A stretch of DNA of 64,000 nt from Chrysomallon squamiferum (taxonomy: Eukaryota > Mollusca > Gastropoda > Neomphalida > Peltospiridae). The DNA lies in NCBI GenBank assembly GCA_012295275.1, contig CM022665.1, positions 45,548,595-45,612,594 of the forward strand, in the 5' to 3' direction. This document shows positions 26,285 to 39,003 of this stretch, piece by piece. The notes under the pieces were generated by a model that saw nothing but the letters and a program-made list of their open reading frames with translations, ran no database searches and was not told the DNA's origin. Position 1 is the stretch's first letter, and the number at the start of each line of letters is the position of its first letter. Both the position numbers and the translations under genes were made by a program.

Positions 26285-26329
<45 letters not shown>

Positions 26330-28386
26330 TTTAAGGTACATCAACAATGACAGTTACTCTAGCAGAAGAACATGATGTCCAAAGTAGGAGTATTACTTCA
26401 ATATTGAAGAATACTGATGATGTAAGGAATATTACTAATTCTGGCATATATACTGAAAGAACTCAAAATATAAATTATATTAACTATTTATTCTATATAA
26501 CTATATAAAATGCAATCAAATAATATAATACTATTTTAACTATTTTTGAATTCCATACTAAATGAGTAATTTTAAATTTTTTTGTTTAATGCTCTCTGAT
26601 CGAGATCACTTCCTTTCAATGTTTTATGATAATTTAATATTCACAATGTCAAAATGTTCTTATTTTAACTTTGAAAATGTACTGAAGAAAAGTTTTGAAA
26701 TTTTATTTGGTGGTGGTTCATAACAAAAACAAAATGTAAATTTTTTTTTAGACGCCAAACGTTTTGGAATCCTACAATCATTGGGGCAGTCATCTGTTCA
26801 AAATGGAAGTAGATACTGAAGACAGCCAGGTACTTCAGGATGTACTTCTTGTTATCAAATTTCCTAAAGGTGATTCACAACATGAAATATTCATATATGG
26901 AGCTTTTAATACATCATTCGTTGAAATTGGAAACAATTTTTTACCAAGTAAAGAATCAACAGCCAAAATGTTTGTTTTGAAAAGAGCCTTTTTTGACATA
27001 AAGATCAGGATTTATAAAATAATGATGACATCTACAGATATATCTTTCAAGCCAAAACCTAGGTTTGGTTCAGAACAACTGAAATCACCAGGTTGGTATT
27101 ATAATTTATATTTTACTTCTTTAACAATACATTTCCCTCTTTTTTCTCTCTTTTTTTTTTTTTTTATGAATTCCTGTAATCATACAGCTATTTTTTTGAA
27201 GTCACTGATTCACAGGTTATACTCCGTTAGCTGTCTTTCAATATACACACATACTTGCAGGCCTTAACCTTTACTTTCTTTCTCAGTACAAATTGATAGC
27301 CCCATAAAAAAATTAAACATAATTAAAGCAAATGAAACTGTTCCATGATGGAACAACACCTAACAAATGTATCAGCTTTAATGACAACAAAATATCACAC
27401 CAGCTATTAATTAAATAAAAATTAATGACAGGCCTGTTTTTTTATCTGTTACTTTTAAAATAATTATCAAAGCTTAATGAAATTATACTGATTCTTAATT
27501 ATAGTAATTAATTATTACCAATTTATGAATGTTCCTTTTAAAATGATTATCAAAGCTTATAAATTGATGAAATACATAAATGAAATTATACTGATTCTTA
27601 CTTACATAGCAATTAATTATTACCAATTTGTGAATGTTAAGTATACCTACTTATTAACATCAATGAATAATGTAAACATAAAAAAAACTTATTTTCATTT
27701 TTGTTTTTTCAGAGATGACAAGAAGTGAATTAAACATGCTAATGGAAAAAGCCAGCAATTTTGCGCGAGGAGAACCAATGTACAGACTAACACACTTGTT
27801 CAGGAACAAACATCTTTCATATTTTCAAAATATTTGGGAAAATGATGGAATAATGAAGAAATATCGCAAAGATTACAATGGTGACCCTGCTTCCTGTATT
27901 AATGGAACCATTGATGGTTTGTTCTTCAGTGCATTTATAAATCCATTCACAGAAGGACCAGCAGATATTTCCCCTTATGGTCCAATACGCATCAACATTC
28001 CTGCTAAAAACATCCTCAATGAAAATACCAACATGTATTTTGCAGACTTTTACTGTTTTCCTGTCAGTGAAAATAAAAGAAAGTATCATTATGTCACTGT
28101 GGTTGTCACAAAAGAAGGAACACAGACAGACAAGTTCTGCAAGAACAAGCTTTTGCTACTGGATCCATTAAACAACCTGTTCATAAAAGTGTGTGAAGAT
28201 GGAGTAGAAGTGAAAGAAGATCCGACTGTAGAGGTGTTTTATACTGAAAATATAGAAATTCCATCACCAGAACAGGGAAATGCTGAAATCTATTATGAAG
28301 ATATTAAAGTTATAGGTAAAGGTGGAAGTAAAATGTACGGTATACCAAAGAATGATTCATGCGATACTTGTCGATTAGACAGATAA
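25775..28386 (+). CDS. PHYHIPL: PHYHIP-like protein, copy C (five exons, 463 aa)
   Basis: Exons are 25775-25795 (MSTNMQQ), 25946-26216, 26336-26421, 26752-27091 and 27713-28386. Every junction is GT-AG and all phases agree (0-1-0-1), giving 464 codons including TAA. The last exon has the PHYHIP C-terminal domain: LTHLFRNKHLSYFQN, CINGTIDGLFFSAFINP, NMYFADFYCFPVSEN and KYHYVTVVVTKEG, ending CDTC. Exons 2 and 4 encode two probable beta-sandwich regions. Exon 4 differs from copy A far more than the last exon does (for example HEIFIYGAFNTSFVEIG against DEKFLFGAFNTSSIEIG). The N-terminal half is therefore diverging faster or the C-terminal exon is being homogenised. Function beyond family membership is not known. 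Like copy A it lies antisense between COPB1-like exons. Confidence 0.88.
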
Positions 28387-30349
28387 GCTTTGAATTTTTG
28401 CTTTAATTTGTTAACTGTTCAAAACTGTTTTACTTAATGATCCCACATTGTGAAGTATTTACTGAAGTTACTAATATGTTATATTGTATCTATAATCAAT
28501 TTGGTTTTATTAACATTTCATGTCAGACAACAGGCCTCAAGCCAAGTTGGATTTTAAGAAAACTGACTTATTTCTCACGTCTGGGTAATGAAATGTTTTA
28601 AAAATATATAATGATGCTAAAAGTTTGGGTTTATTCAGTTGTGTTTTCACTGATTGCAACAAAGCATCTATAAAAACAAATAATCACATAAAAACAAGTT
28701 AATTTGAACTATTCAGATACACTGCACATATGCATATATTAACTGTCACTTAAAGATAGGCCTGTAGGCAGATAAAAATTAATAAGAAGTTTGTACATAA
28801 TAAATCCTAAATTACCAATAGTGAATATCTTATTCTTGAAATATTTATACATGCACTTGTATCTGCTGTACACTTTATAAATTTAATGTTGATTTGTATA
28901 TACTTTCATCTACAATGGGGTCTGCATTCATAATGTTTTCCTTTCAAGCTTGTTTCTAGACATCTAAATATTTCCTCAGATACACCAATACAAACTCCTT
29001 TGCTTGACTATTCTTATTATTAGCAACTTTTTAGCAACATGTAGCTTCATTATTAATCATTTGTTCTAAATGTAATTCACGGATTCAAGAAAAAAGAATA
29101 TCAGAATCAAACCATTTCAGCATGCAAGATATTTTTCAGTTGAAAAAATAATCACAATTTTATATTTTTATATTAACTGCAACACCAGGCAAGTAATCTA
29201 AATAAATGTCATGCTCATATTAATTACAAATCTAAATACAGAGCAAATTTAAATATTTTTATATACTTGTATAAATAATATTTGTTATTTTAATAGAATG
29301 TGTCTGTAATTGTATATTGTATACTCTCTGACTTGTGGCAACTAATATTTTAATGACAGCCATGCTGGAGGAAAGAGATTTTTGTTTTCTTGTAGCTTTG
29401 TTTTGTAAAAAATAATTAAATTTTGAACAAATACACATTTGACTTTGACTTTAGAAACTTTCAGTCTTCTGAAAACATGTCCCTGTTTTTACAAAGCAAT
29501 GCTAACTTCACTTGATACAGTTACTGAGTGAAGTCATAAAGCAGAAAGTCATTTCCTCAACACTTTGCTACACTTTTATAAGATGTTTTATTTTCTAATG
29601 GACTTCTCAAAACTTTTTCTCACTGAATAAGATAACAAACCCTGTTCACTGATTTTATTTTGTAAATAATATATTTCTCATCTGTTCATAAATTACTTGA
29701 TCAGTAATTTAACTATGTTTAATGACTTTAGTTATGTGGTACTATTTAATTAGTTGATGATCATTGTTCTAACTGATATTTGTGGTAATGGTGAATAAAT
29801 AATAGTAAAATGTGAACATTTACTTGTGTTATTTGTCTAGGTTAGAATAATAAAATGAAGATCTGATACAGATTAAGTAGCATTAATCCATTATCTTAAG
29901 TGTCATTTATAAAAAAATTATTTTATTTTATTATTATTATATCTTTTTGTTGGCTAATTAATGTATTTTTTGTAGTATTTTATAAATATTTTCGCTAATG
30001 TATGTTAACATGTTTACTTTATCAAGATTTTTACAATGAGCTATATAAATATTAAAGGTGCATTCCTTAGTCTCTGGTATTATTTTATTTTTGCAAAAAA
30101 TGATTGGACATTTATAAAACTGGAAATATTAAATTTAAATTAAAAGAAATTAAAATTATGTTTCTGCCACAAATGTCTTGGGAAGAATTTTACAAATTTA
30201 AAGATCCAACCCTTATCGGCTGCTCAAAATTCTACAATACAATTCACTGCACAATTTATATTATGAAATAATTTTATGTATGGTGAGTATCAAGGTTCTG
30301 GGAAGGTTATTTTGATAAAAGTCTGGTAAAGGTAAACATTTTCACTTAC
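28387..30349. other. 3' flank of PHYHIP-like C, shared with A and B
   Basis: It is collinear with 11122-13058 and with 20519-22480, apart from a diverged patch near 28910-29060. No additional gene is visible. Confidence 0.7.
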
Positions 30350-31010
30350 TTGTATATAGAGTATACAGCAAGATCAGCATTTCATCTCACATAGGAATGT
30401 GTGTTCAAGACACTGGTGGATGGCTGTCATAAGAGGTTCTACAAGCAAAGCAATCTCAACGTTGACCCATGAATGAACTCATTTGGATGTTGAAGATTGT
30501 ACTGAAAAAAATAATATGATGACGATCATGCAAATTCCATTTATATATTTTTACTGTTAAAATTTACATGCGATTTCTTATTGTAAAAATACTTAGTTGA
30601 GCATTTAAAAATGTTTAATTGTAGAAAATCTATAGTTTCAAAAACCGAAACACCATTTTTAATTCACCAGTACATTTGTTGGCTTTGTCACAGAAATAAT
30701 AGACAAAATCAGAAAGTTATCAAAACTGATAGAAATAAACCCAAGAATATGAATATTTTGATTTTTTTTCAAATGAAAAATGTTTCCATTCCCAGCTGTA
30801 TTAGAAGGGAGGAGATTAACAGTTTATAAGGTTTTGGTTTTAACAAGAAAAAGTGAGAGGAACAAGGGAGATAATACTGTAATAGTTCAAATGAACTCAA
30901 CAAGAGTACAAATACTTACCTAACTTTTGCTGTAGCTGCATTTCGAACAATGGTTTTGTATCCATTAGGAGATTAATCAAGATATAGCAAGGCTGATCTG
31001 CCACTGACAT
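30350..31010 (-). pseudogene. COPB1: COPB1 N-terminal exons 1 and 3, unit C
   Basis: Exon 1 (30920-31010) encodes MSVADQPCYILINLLMDTK followed by PLFEMQLQQKL, with a good donor. Exon 3 (30350-30501) is only 152 nt instead of 173. Part of the EPLMTAI-preceding LCKLKEPEL block is deleted, and smaller indels follow. The exon for residues about 31-97 is again missing between them. Confidence 0.8.
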
Positions 31011-31989
31011 TTCTGCAGTTTTTCTGTAAAGATGTAATTGCTATATTCTATCACAAGTTGGAAAATTCTGAAAATGTAAACAAAAATAGAGAAGTCCCTT
31101 TTTTGTACTGCTTTCGTTGTATTTTGAAAATTACTTCCAATCTGAATTAGCAGCTTTTCTGTGAATGCTGAAGTATTTTCATACAATACTGAATGAAAAC
31201 TACTGATAAAGAAAGGTACAAGGTTATTAGATAACACTATTAGGAGCAGAATTGTAATTTTTTTTATGGCAAGTTAAATGTTGCCTTGTTTAATCAGAAA
31301 TGTTAGGGCACCAAGGAAAACATTTCCTTGAAAGCAGAGGCAACAATTAATGATTTAATGAAACGATGGTATGATTACCACATGCAAAACAGAAGTTATC
31401 TTTAGCTTATTAGTATTAGCCATGCTAAAATTAGAACCTTCTAGTGTATTATGCATCTATGTATCATATATATGTGTGTGTATGTATATATGTATGTATA
31501 TCTATAAATATGTATGTACATGTCTAAATATATATTTATAAATGTACATGTATCTATAAAATCCACCAAATACATGAAAGAAGATAAAGTAAATCAGTAA
31601 ATAAATAGATAGATAAATAAATAAATAAAAATACCAATTAAACCAAAGAAAATATACAAGTAAATCAGTAAGCAAATAAATCAACACATGTTAAATAACG
31701 AGATGTATTAAAAAGGACAAAACAGTTGATGTTCTGCTTGTTTATTTTCATCCATTTGCAAATTTCAGCTAATAGTACTGTTAAAGATTACAACATATGC
31801 TGGTTGATGAACGTAATATGTAAAATGATGCAGTAAATTATGTACGTTTATGATATTTACAAGAAAATGCATTTACAATAAGTTAACACAAATACAGTTC
31901 TATTTAATGTGCTGACAAGAAAAATGTAGATGAGAAAATGAGTTTAAAAAATAGCGAAGGTCCAGATTCTGATTGGTCGATTTAATAAT
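31011..31989. other. AT-rich gap between the duplicated block and the six-cysteine genes
   Basis: It contains weak similarity to other unit flanks up to about 31400, then TATG- and AAAT-type low-complexity sequence (about 31450-31690). No coding exon was found. Confidence 0.6.
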
Positions 31990-33620
31990 TCATTTCACGT
32001 AGAGTGATGCCATTAATGTGAGAGTGAACATGATGTACAGGATGTAGAGACAGCCAGACGAATTCGAATTCATCTCAGCTTGAACTGAAAGACGAAAACA
32101 CAGATATTAATTTAAAGCATACCTTTCAGTATATTCTTCATGTTATTTTGTTCTGTAAAGATTTAACAACAAATAACAAGTATTGAATAAAAGAACAGTA
32201 TCGGAAACATGATTCAGGTTTAATTTTTATTATTATTTATTATTATTTATTTATATTTATTTTATAATTTATTTTTTTGAACATTAATTCGAACTGCCAT
32301 AGATACAGATCGTACAGAAACAGTTTCTATATTTTCGTTTATCATTATGAAATAAAATTTTTCTTATAATTTCAATGTATTTATAAACTGGATAATTAAA
32401 TACATTTGGTAACTTTTGGAGTATTCTTGTTGGTGATTAAACAATTAAACAATGGTAGCATGGAATCAACAGGAACGATAACTCGAAACGGCACAAAATG
32501 CGTCTGCTCCAAAAAAAACATGGCTTCAGGTTTCTGCAGTTTAATAGGTTTATACAGACTACACCTGAATGTTCTTTTCTGATGGGTTCTGACACAGCGA
32601 ACATAGCCAGCTAGAAATGTTAATACATTAATCTGCTAGAAAATAATTTCAGTTTATTATGTATAGATTTGGGATTTGCACAAAAATAATCCAGTTTGAA
32701 AAGTTTAAAGTAAAAATGTAGTCTAGAGAGGTGTAATATGAACAACTATCCATACCTTTAAAAAATACAGAAAGTGGACGTGAAATTGTTGAATTTGGCA
32801 GTTTTAAACCCCGATGGGATGGTTTCCAACCGTATACGAAAACTTCCGATCGAAATTCAAGAATGGCAAAGTCCGACGCCGGACAGTGTTTCTGTTTACA
32901 AACTTTTATATATTTCTTCATAATCATAATAACGCAATCAATTCTGCATGGATTATCACACGTACTTTGTTGAAATATGTCATTAATCAACGTCTGTAAT
33001 TGAGTTGAAATTGTTGCAGAAGACGAAAAACAATTTTTGTTGTTTGTTTTTGGTAATTTTGACGTCATGCCACTTCGTGCCCGTTTCGTACTTTTTTTTC
33101 CCCACCAGTTATAAAGGCATCCACAGCAAAAAAAAAACAACCCAACCCCCCCAAAAAAATAAAATAAAAAATAAAATAAAATAAATAATATTTGTTTTCC
33201 TTTTCAATTCATTAGAGGTTATATTTACTTGTAAAAAGCAAATTAATAACGTTATTTGGATGATTGCCCTGATACATTTCATTACAGTACATGGTACCGG
33301 TTTTTGACAAGAAAATAGATTTTTGTGGGGCCGTACAAGAAAAGTAGTTTAAAATTTGTCTTCAAAACAAAAAACATTCATTTTCTATTATGTATGCAAA
33401 CAGTTTCCTAATTGAATTTTTGAAAAAAAAAAAAAAACATTGGCCAATGCTGCTGAAGGTGCGAGCGCATTTTAACAATTTTCTTGCAAATGATCGTTTT
33501 ACTTAATACCTGTCGCTAAAAATCTCAACTACAAAGAAAATAACGATAATTTTACCTTGTATAAAAGTAAAATCTATCACGTTTTTTTGCGTTAGAGATA
33601 GATGACCTCTCTCCCTCTCC

Positions 33621-33678
<58 letters not shown>

Positions 33679-35485
33679 CACACAAACACACAAACGTATT
33701 AGTCGTTTGATTACGTCTTGCTACTTCTGTGTCAATCAATAAAACTGAAAACATCTACATTTTATCCTCTTACATCTCTTCGCTTGATTTTTTTTTTTTT
33801 AAACTGCACTACTTACCACACAGGTTGTTTCTAACTATCTTCTCTGCTTCGGGCTTTAAAAAGTGGTCCATGTCCGGTGTCAAGCATTGGGCAGTTTCAG
33901 ACAAACACGTGAGAAACCTGGTGGCACCACTGAAAGTTTATTAAATTTTTTTTTTAAATCAGGTCAGTTTGTACAAGGACAAATAAGTATGTGTAATTAC
34001 ATACATGTATTCACACATCTGCGTTTATGTATCTCTAGATGCGCTCTCTCACACACACTCATACACACACACACACACGTGAAATTGTATATACATATAC
34101 GTGAATTACGATACTTTGTAAAAATGCGATTGTTATTTAGGTAGTGGATGCAAAGAGACGTCTGCTCATTTTTGAAATTTACCAAGATCTATCGACTCCT
34201 ACTTATAAAAGTCCCAGTCATTCGCAGTAGCTACTTTACAGTCGACTAGTTATTCACGCTTATTGTTAGTTACCGATTTCACTTGTGCTCGCCTTTACTC
34301 ACTGAGTCGACTACTTTTACAGAAGGTTAATTGTTAAACTTAATTACGGTGGCTACATTTACTCATTACTGGCAACACTCGGTGGTTTATCACCGACGGT
34401 CACAATCAGCAGCTACTCACTCGCACTTGGCCTGAAGATTGAAGTCCTGGGAGTTCATGGTTTCGTTGAAGTTTGTCACGCACATTTCAAGCTGTCTTGA
34501 AGTCCATTCCTCGCACATCTGACTGGACGCACACCCAAACGCTGAAATCGTTTACAACTCGTTGCAGTTACATTAATAAATATGCGTTTGTATTAACGCC
34601 ACATTTTGCTAATCGCACTTGCAGTGGCGTGCAGAGGGGATCTGGCGTTGCCGCCCGGGGCCAACGCCTTGATTATATGTCCCAAACGACTCGAGTGTAA
34701 GGCCTAGTACTGAGAAATATGTGAAAGGAAGATGTTTTGAATATTTAAACACAGAAGAAACACACAGTAATCTACTTTATTCGATTTAAATGTAAATCAA
34801 CCAAATTTATTAAGTTTTTTTTTTCTCTGACTGGATGCCCCTCCCTTCGTTTGGATGTTTAGGGCCACCGCCCTTTCGGCCCCCCCTCTGCACGCCACTG
34901 CACAAATGTAAGCCATGTTGTAATTTCAGTGAATAGTTGTTCACCAATACAGACGATAAATCAGTTCCCAAAGGCACGTAAACACACTCCGCAATTCTAC
35001 AAGCTTTGTGAGGTTCGTGTTGGAATGGGAAATAACCCCGAGGAGGGTGTGCACCGAGGATTGATCCTATGGCTTTTACCACATTATTAAAACAACCTCA
35101 GCTAGATTTTTACGACCGTGTTTTTTGAATTTGTAGAAAATATAATTGAAAAAAAAAAAAAAAAAATTAATGAACATATGCTTATGTACTTTTGTATATC
35201 TGCACGTATTTGTTTCCAGTAAATCTTAAACCATCAGACAATAATAATGAAAAATATGAATATTAAATCGACGAAAAAACCCCAAAACCCTCAACAGCTC
35301 AACTCGAACCTCTCCTCTTCAATATGTAAATTTATCACTCTATTTAATATTCTGGAACGAAGGAAATGTTAGAGGGGATGAACGCACGTTACAAAAGGTA
35401 TTTTACCGTACAGTAAATTCCACCAAAAATACGTTATTTAGTTTTACCCACCAGAAAGAATAACGAAAGCAGACAACAATTTCAT
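31990..35485 (-). CDS. Six-cysteine secreted, probably GPI-anchored protein, paralog 3 (120 aa)
   Basis: Exons are 35452-35485 (signal start MKLLSAFVILSG), 34421-34541, 33817-33929 and 31990-32084 (ending TGA), with phases 1-2-1 and a total of 121 codons. The mature part carries the six conserved cysteines (CEEW, EMCVTNF, AKC, LTCLSE, AQCLTP, NLC) plus one extra Cys before them. An N-linked sequon (NET) lies between the second and third. The last exon gives a hydrophilic NSNSSG stretch and then a hydrophobic tail (LYILYIMFTLTLMASLYVK), as expected for a GPI-anchor signal. Introns are long; intron 1 holds a 283-bp inverted-repeat element. I do not recognise the family. Splice sites are canonical and the lengths agree with the paralogs, so the model is well supported although no transcript was seen. 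Confidence 0.75.
33627..33672. repeat. (TA)n microsatellite
   Basis: About 22 TA units beside a short CT-rich run, inside intron 3 of the six-cysteine paralog 3. Confidence 0.95.
34620..34902. mobile_element. Non-autonomous terminal-inverted-repeat element (MITE-like)
   Basis: The ends are TGCAGTGGCGTGCAGAGGGG on the left and its exact reverse complement on the right, 283 bp overall. There is no transposase frame inside. The element is much more GC-rich at both ends than its surroundings. The CAGTG... terminus resembles hAT-type elements, but the flanking 8-mers agree only partly, so the superfamily is a guess. It lies in intron 1 of the six-cysteine paralog 3. Confidence 0.75.
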
Positions 35486-35702
35486 GGCTGATGCTGCGAC
35501 CAGTTCACTAAGCAGAAGAGAAAAAATTAATGTTCAGATCATGTGCCCCGCTCGGAAGGTCACGTGAAATTAAACACAGCACCGGACTCCACGTGCACGA
35601 GAGTTTGCATTAGCTGCTCTCGCTTAGGTAAACCTATTAATAGTTATAGATATATCACCTCGTTCTGGATGTACGATTTAAAAAAAAAAAAAAAAAAAAA
35701 AA

Positions 35703-35747
<45 letters not shown>

Positions 35748-35748
35748 T
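35703..35748. repeat. (TTA)n microsatellite after an A-run
   Basis: About 15 TTA units directly following 24 A residues; low-complexity, between paralogs 3 and 1. Confidence 0.95.
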
Positions 35749-35954
35749 AATATTTTGTTTCCTTATAAATCTCCAGAATACATTATTGAATTAAATGCAT
35801 TTTCATGTCGATTTATATTTATATTTTTTTATTTAACAGTTACATTTGTGTTTATTCATCTGATAAGTAAAGGAGTTTTCAATAGTTGTGGATGTAATAA
35901 TACTATGAATAATAATTTTTTCATTTTCATGCATGAATTAACGTACGTATACAC

Positions 35955-35962
<8 letters not shown>

Positions 35963-36028
<66 letters not shown>
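35963..36028. repeat. (CT)n microsatellite
   Basis: About 33 CT units ending in a few CTGT units. Confidence 0.97.
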
Positions 36029-36033
<5 letters not shown>

Positions 36034-36303
36034 GTCTGTCACACACAGAACAGAGACAGCAAAGTCATATTTTACACTAACAGCCATCTCTGGTAATAAA
36101 ATCTATGATGATAATCATCATCATCATCCTTGTCATCATCTCACATCACGATAATATATATCGGTGTACAAAAAAAATATAAAAAGATTCAGTCAATGAT
36201 TTTTAAACATTAATTTTATTTTTATGAATATACAAATTTATGAAAAAAAAAAATATATATATATAAAAAGAAGTAAAATTAAAAATAGATTTTAACGGGT
36301 TAT

Positions 36304-36394
36304 TTACACAAGGCAGATGAATGCTGCAAACAACAACAACATTGGCAGATAACTCAAGTTCGTATTTCCGGAAGCCGTCTGTACCAGTACCTGG

Positions 36395-36425
<31 letters not shown>

Positions 36426-36570
36426 TACAAAATAAAGTATTATCAATTTTAATTATCGAAGAAATGGAGAAAAAAATAAAATAAAAAATAAAATTAAAAA
36501 TATGCACGAGGTCACCTACAATGAAACATCACATTCGATTCAAATATTTTCATATAAATTTACGGCGACC

Positions 36571-36656
<86 letters not shown>

Positions 36657-36769
36657 CCTTACAGCACACAGTGAATGAAACAGCAAGAACTTCATTTTAA
36701 ATTTTGTTTTTTAAATTTTCTTGTTTGTTTATTATTATTATTATTATTGTTATGATTATCATTATTATG

Positions 36770-36823
<54 letters not shown>

Positions 36824-37140
36824 GCTACTGTTCTGATATTACAGTAAAACTTACTACATGGGTAGTTGTAAGTGATTTGGTCTGCCTCCGATTTCAGCGT
36901 CCCGTAACCTGTTGTCTCCAGGCAGTGCTCGTAACCTTGGGTACAGGACGAAAAACTTCTGGCTGCGCTAAGAACAAGAAAAATAAAATAAAATTAATAA
37001 TATACTGTAAAAATTATAATTTATCCGTTAATTATTGCAGACTTCTGTGTTTTGCTTACAGTGTTTAATTTTAGTATTTATTTCTCATTGTTTATTACTA
37101 TTGTTATCATCGTCATTATTGTCGTTGTTGTTGTTGTTGT

Positions 37141-37171
<31 letters not shown>

Positions 37172-37619
37172 TTTGTTGTTGTTGTCCTTTTTCATTTTCT
37201 TAGTATCATCATCATTATCATTGATTACATCAATTCTTTACATTTTAAAAAAAAGTAAAATAACAGTTACAAAGTTTGCATGGATTGCACAAACTATGTA
37301 AAAACTACATGACATTTTCCCGATATGAAATATGCTAACAATAAAAACACAACAGTTGTAAAATACAGCAAAATGTATTTCAGCTCAGCATTTGGTTCAA
37401 ACTGTACGGTGTGTGTGTGTGTGTGTGTGTGTGTGATACTTGTATGTATGTATATGTGTGTCACACACACTTGTGTTTGTATGTGTGTCTGTCATACATA
37501 TGTATTTATTTGTGTATATCTGTGTATGCCTTTGTGTGTCATCTTCCTTGTACTCGTATGTGTGTATGGGGGCGCGCACGAACACGTGTATGTGTGAATG
37601 TGTGTGTATGTGTCCCTGT

Positions 37620-37680
<61 letters not shown>

Positions 37681-38025
37681 TGTGTATATGTGAATGTGCG
37701 AATCAGCGATTTTGTTTACGTACTCGCATTTGATCTGTTCATTTCCACTGGTGTCAGATTTGCCTAGGTTGAAGGCGTCAGCGCAGGATTTCAGGTGGGA
37801 GTAGGTGTTGGTGTCACTGCACGTTGTCTGGCTGAGAACAACACCAGCGTAGCCTGGAACAAAAAACACACACATAAATAACAAGTGACAAAGACGATAG
37901 AGACAAAGAGTGGAGCAAACATGAAACGAAATGTGATAAAAACAACAACAACAACAATAATAATAAATAACAAAACAAAAAAAAACAAGAAAATTAAAAT
38001 AAAAAAATTAAACTAAAATAATAAC

Positions 38026-38071
<46 letters not shown>

Positions 38072-38883
38072 CATACAAAAACCGAACAAGTAAAATAATA
38101 ATGATGATGGTGATGATGAACGACGATGATAATAATACAACTATTGCTACTGCCTACTACTAATATTATTCGTAGCATTCATGATAATAATAATAAAAAC
38201 CATATAAAAATCGAACAATTAAAATAATAATAATAATAATGATGATGACGATGATAATAATACAACTATTGCTACTGCCTACTACTAATATTATTCATAG
38301 CATTCATGATAATGATAATAATGATAATAATAATAATAATAATAATAATAATAGCTACATAGCAGTGATACTAAAACAATACAGAACAAACAAGAAACTG
38401 AACTATGTCTGCCTTAATCATCTGCTCTTTACACAACTGACAAACACGATACAAAATCTTTCTAGATTAATATTCTGGATGATTTCCGATGCACTGTATA
38501 TTTAATACTTGAGCTAGCACTGTAAAACTGTGACACAAACGTATCTAAGGTTAAAAAAAACAACGAACAAATTAAATACGCTACAAAATGGTGAAGTAAA
38601 CTTTCGGACGCGTTCATCATTCTTTCCTTTCGTTTTTAAAATACAAGCGCAAATACTGGCGTCTAAATCATGCTTAACAATACAAGTCGCAACAAATGTA
38701 TTTTTATTTTATAACTTTCATGAAAATTATATGTTTAGGAGACTCAGAATGTTGCACGTACATGATTCGTTAAGTTTTGTAAATAACAGAGTGATGTGTA
38801 CCTTGAAACGCGACACAGCTCAATTAGTGAGCACAGAAGATTTAACAGTTTTCACACGGTCGGCTTTTTATTCTACATTAGTT

Positions 38884-38936
<53 letters not shown>

Positions 38937-39003
38937 AAAAAGAAACAGATAATTTTAAGTTAAACTCACCCAAAGTAAGAACAAGAACAATCAGAAAATT
39001 CAT
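36304..39003 (-). CDS. Six-cysteine secreted, probably GPI-anchored protein, paralog 1
   Basis: Exons are 38970-39003 (MNFLIVLVLTLG, a signal peptide), 37724-37853, 36855-36967 and a terminal exon near 36304-36390. Exon sizes of the first three (34, 130 and 113 nt) equal those of paralog 2. The six cysteines are TTC, KSC, IKC, SSC, EHC and YPC, with spacing 11-18-8-6-21. The last exon contains a hydrophobic tail (YLPMLLLFAAFICLV then stop). However, that frame is one base out from the phase-1 donor of exon 3; in phase the exon reads on without a stop. Either a one-base indel has hit this copy or the assembly, or the true junction differs. The first three exons are well supported and the last is uncertain. 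Product and role unknown. Confidence 0.68.
36573..36652. repeat. (GA)n microsatellite
   Basis: About 40 GA units within intron 3 of paralog 1. Confidence 0.97.
36728..36822. repeat. (TTA)n microsatellite
   Basis: Imperfect then perfect TTA units just downstream of exon 3 of paralog 1. Confidence 0.95.
37628..37680. repeat. (TG)n microsatellite
   Basis: About 25 TG units in a broader TG/TATG-rich tract beginning near 37410. Confidence 0.95.
38085..38330. repeat. Two-copy tandem duplication, period about 124 bp
   Basis: The segment with ACAACTATTGCTACTGCCTA and the following CTACTAATATTATTC-TAGCATTCATG occurs twice in intron 1 of paralog 1. It is bordered by ATA arrays. Confidence 0.85.
38886..38932. 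repeat. (TG)n microsatellite
   Basis: About 23 TG units, only about 40 bp from the signal-peptide exon of paralog 1. Confidence 0.95.

Noticed and set aside
32649-33140. 163-codon minus-strand open frame
   Set aside because: It lies in intron 3 of a six-cysteine gene, has no recognisable domain and no clear splice or promoter context; likely chance, though its length makes it worth a transcript check.
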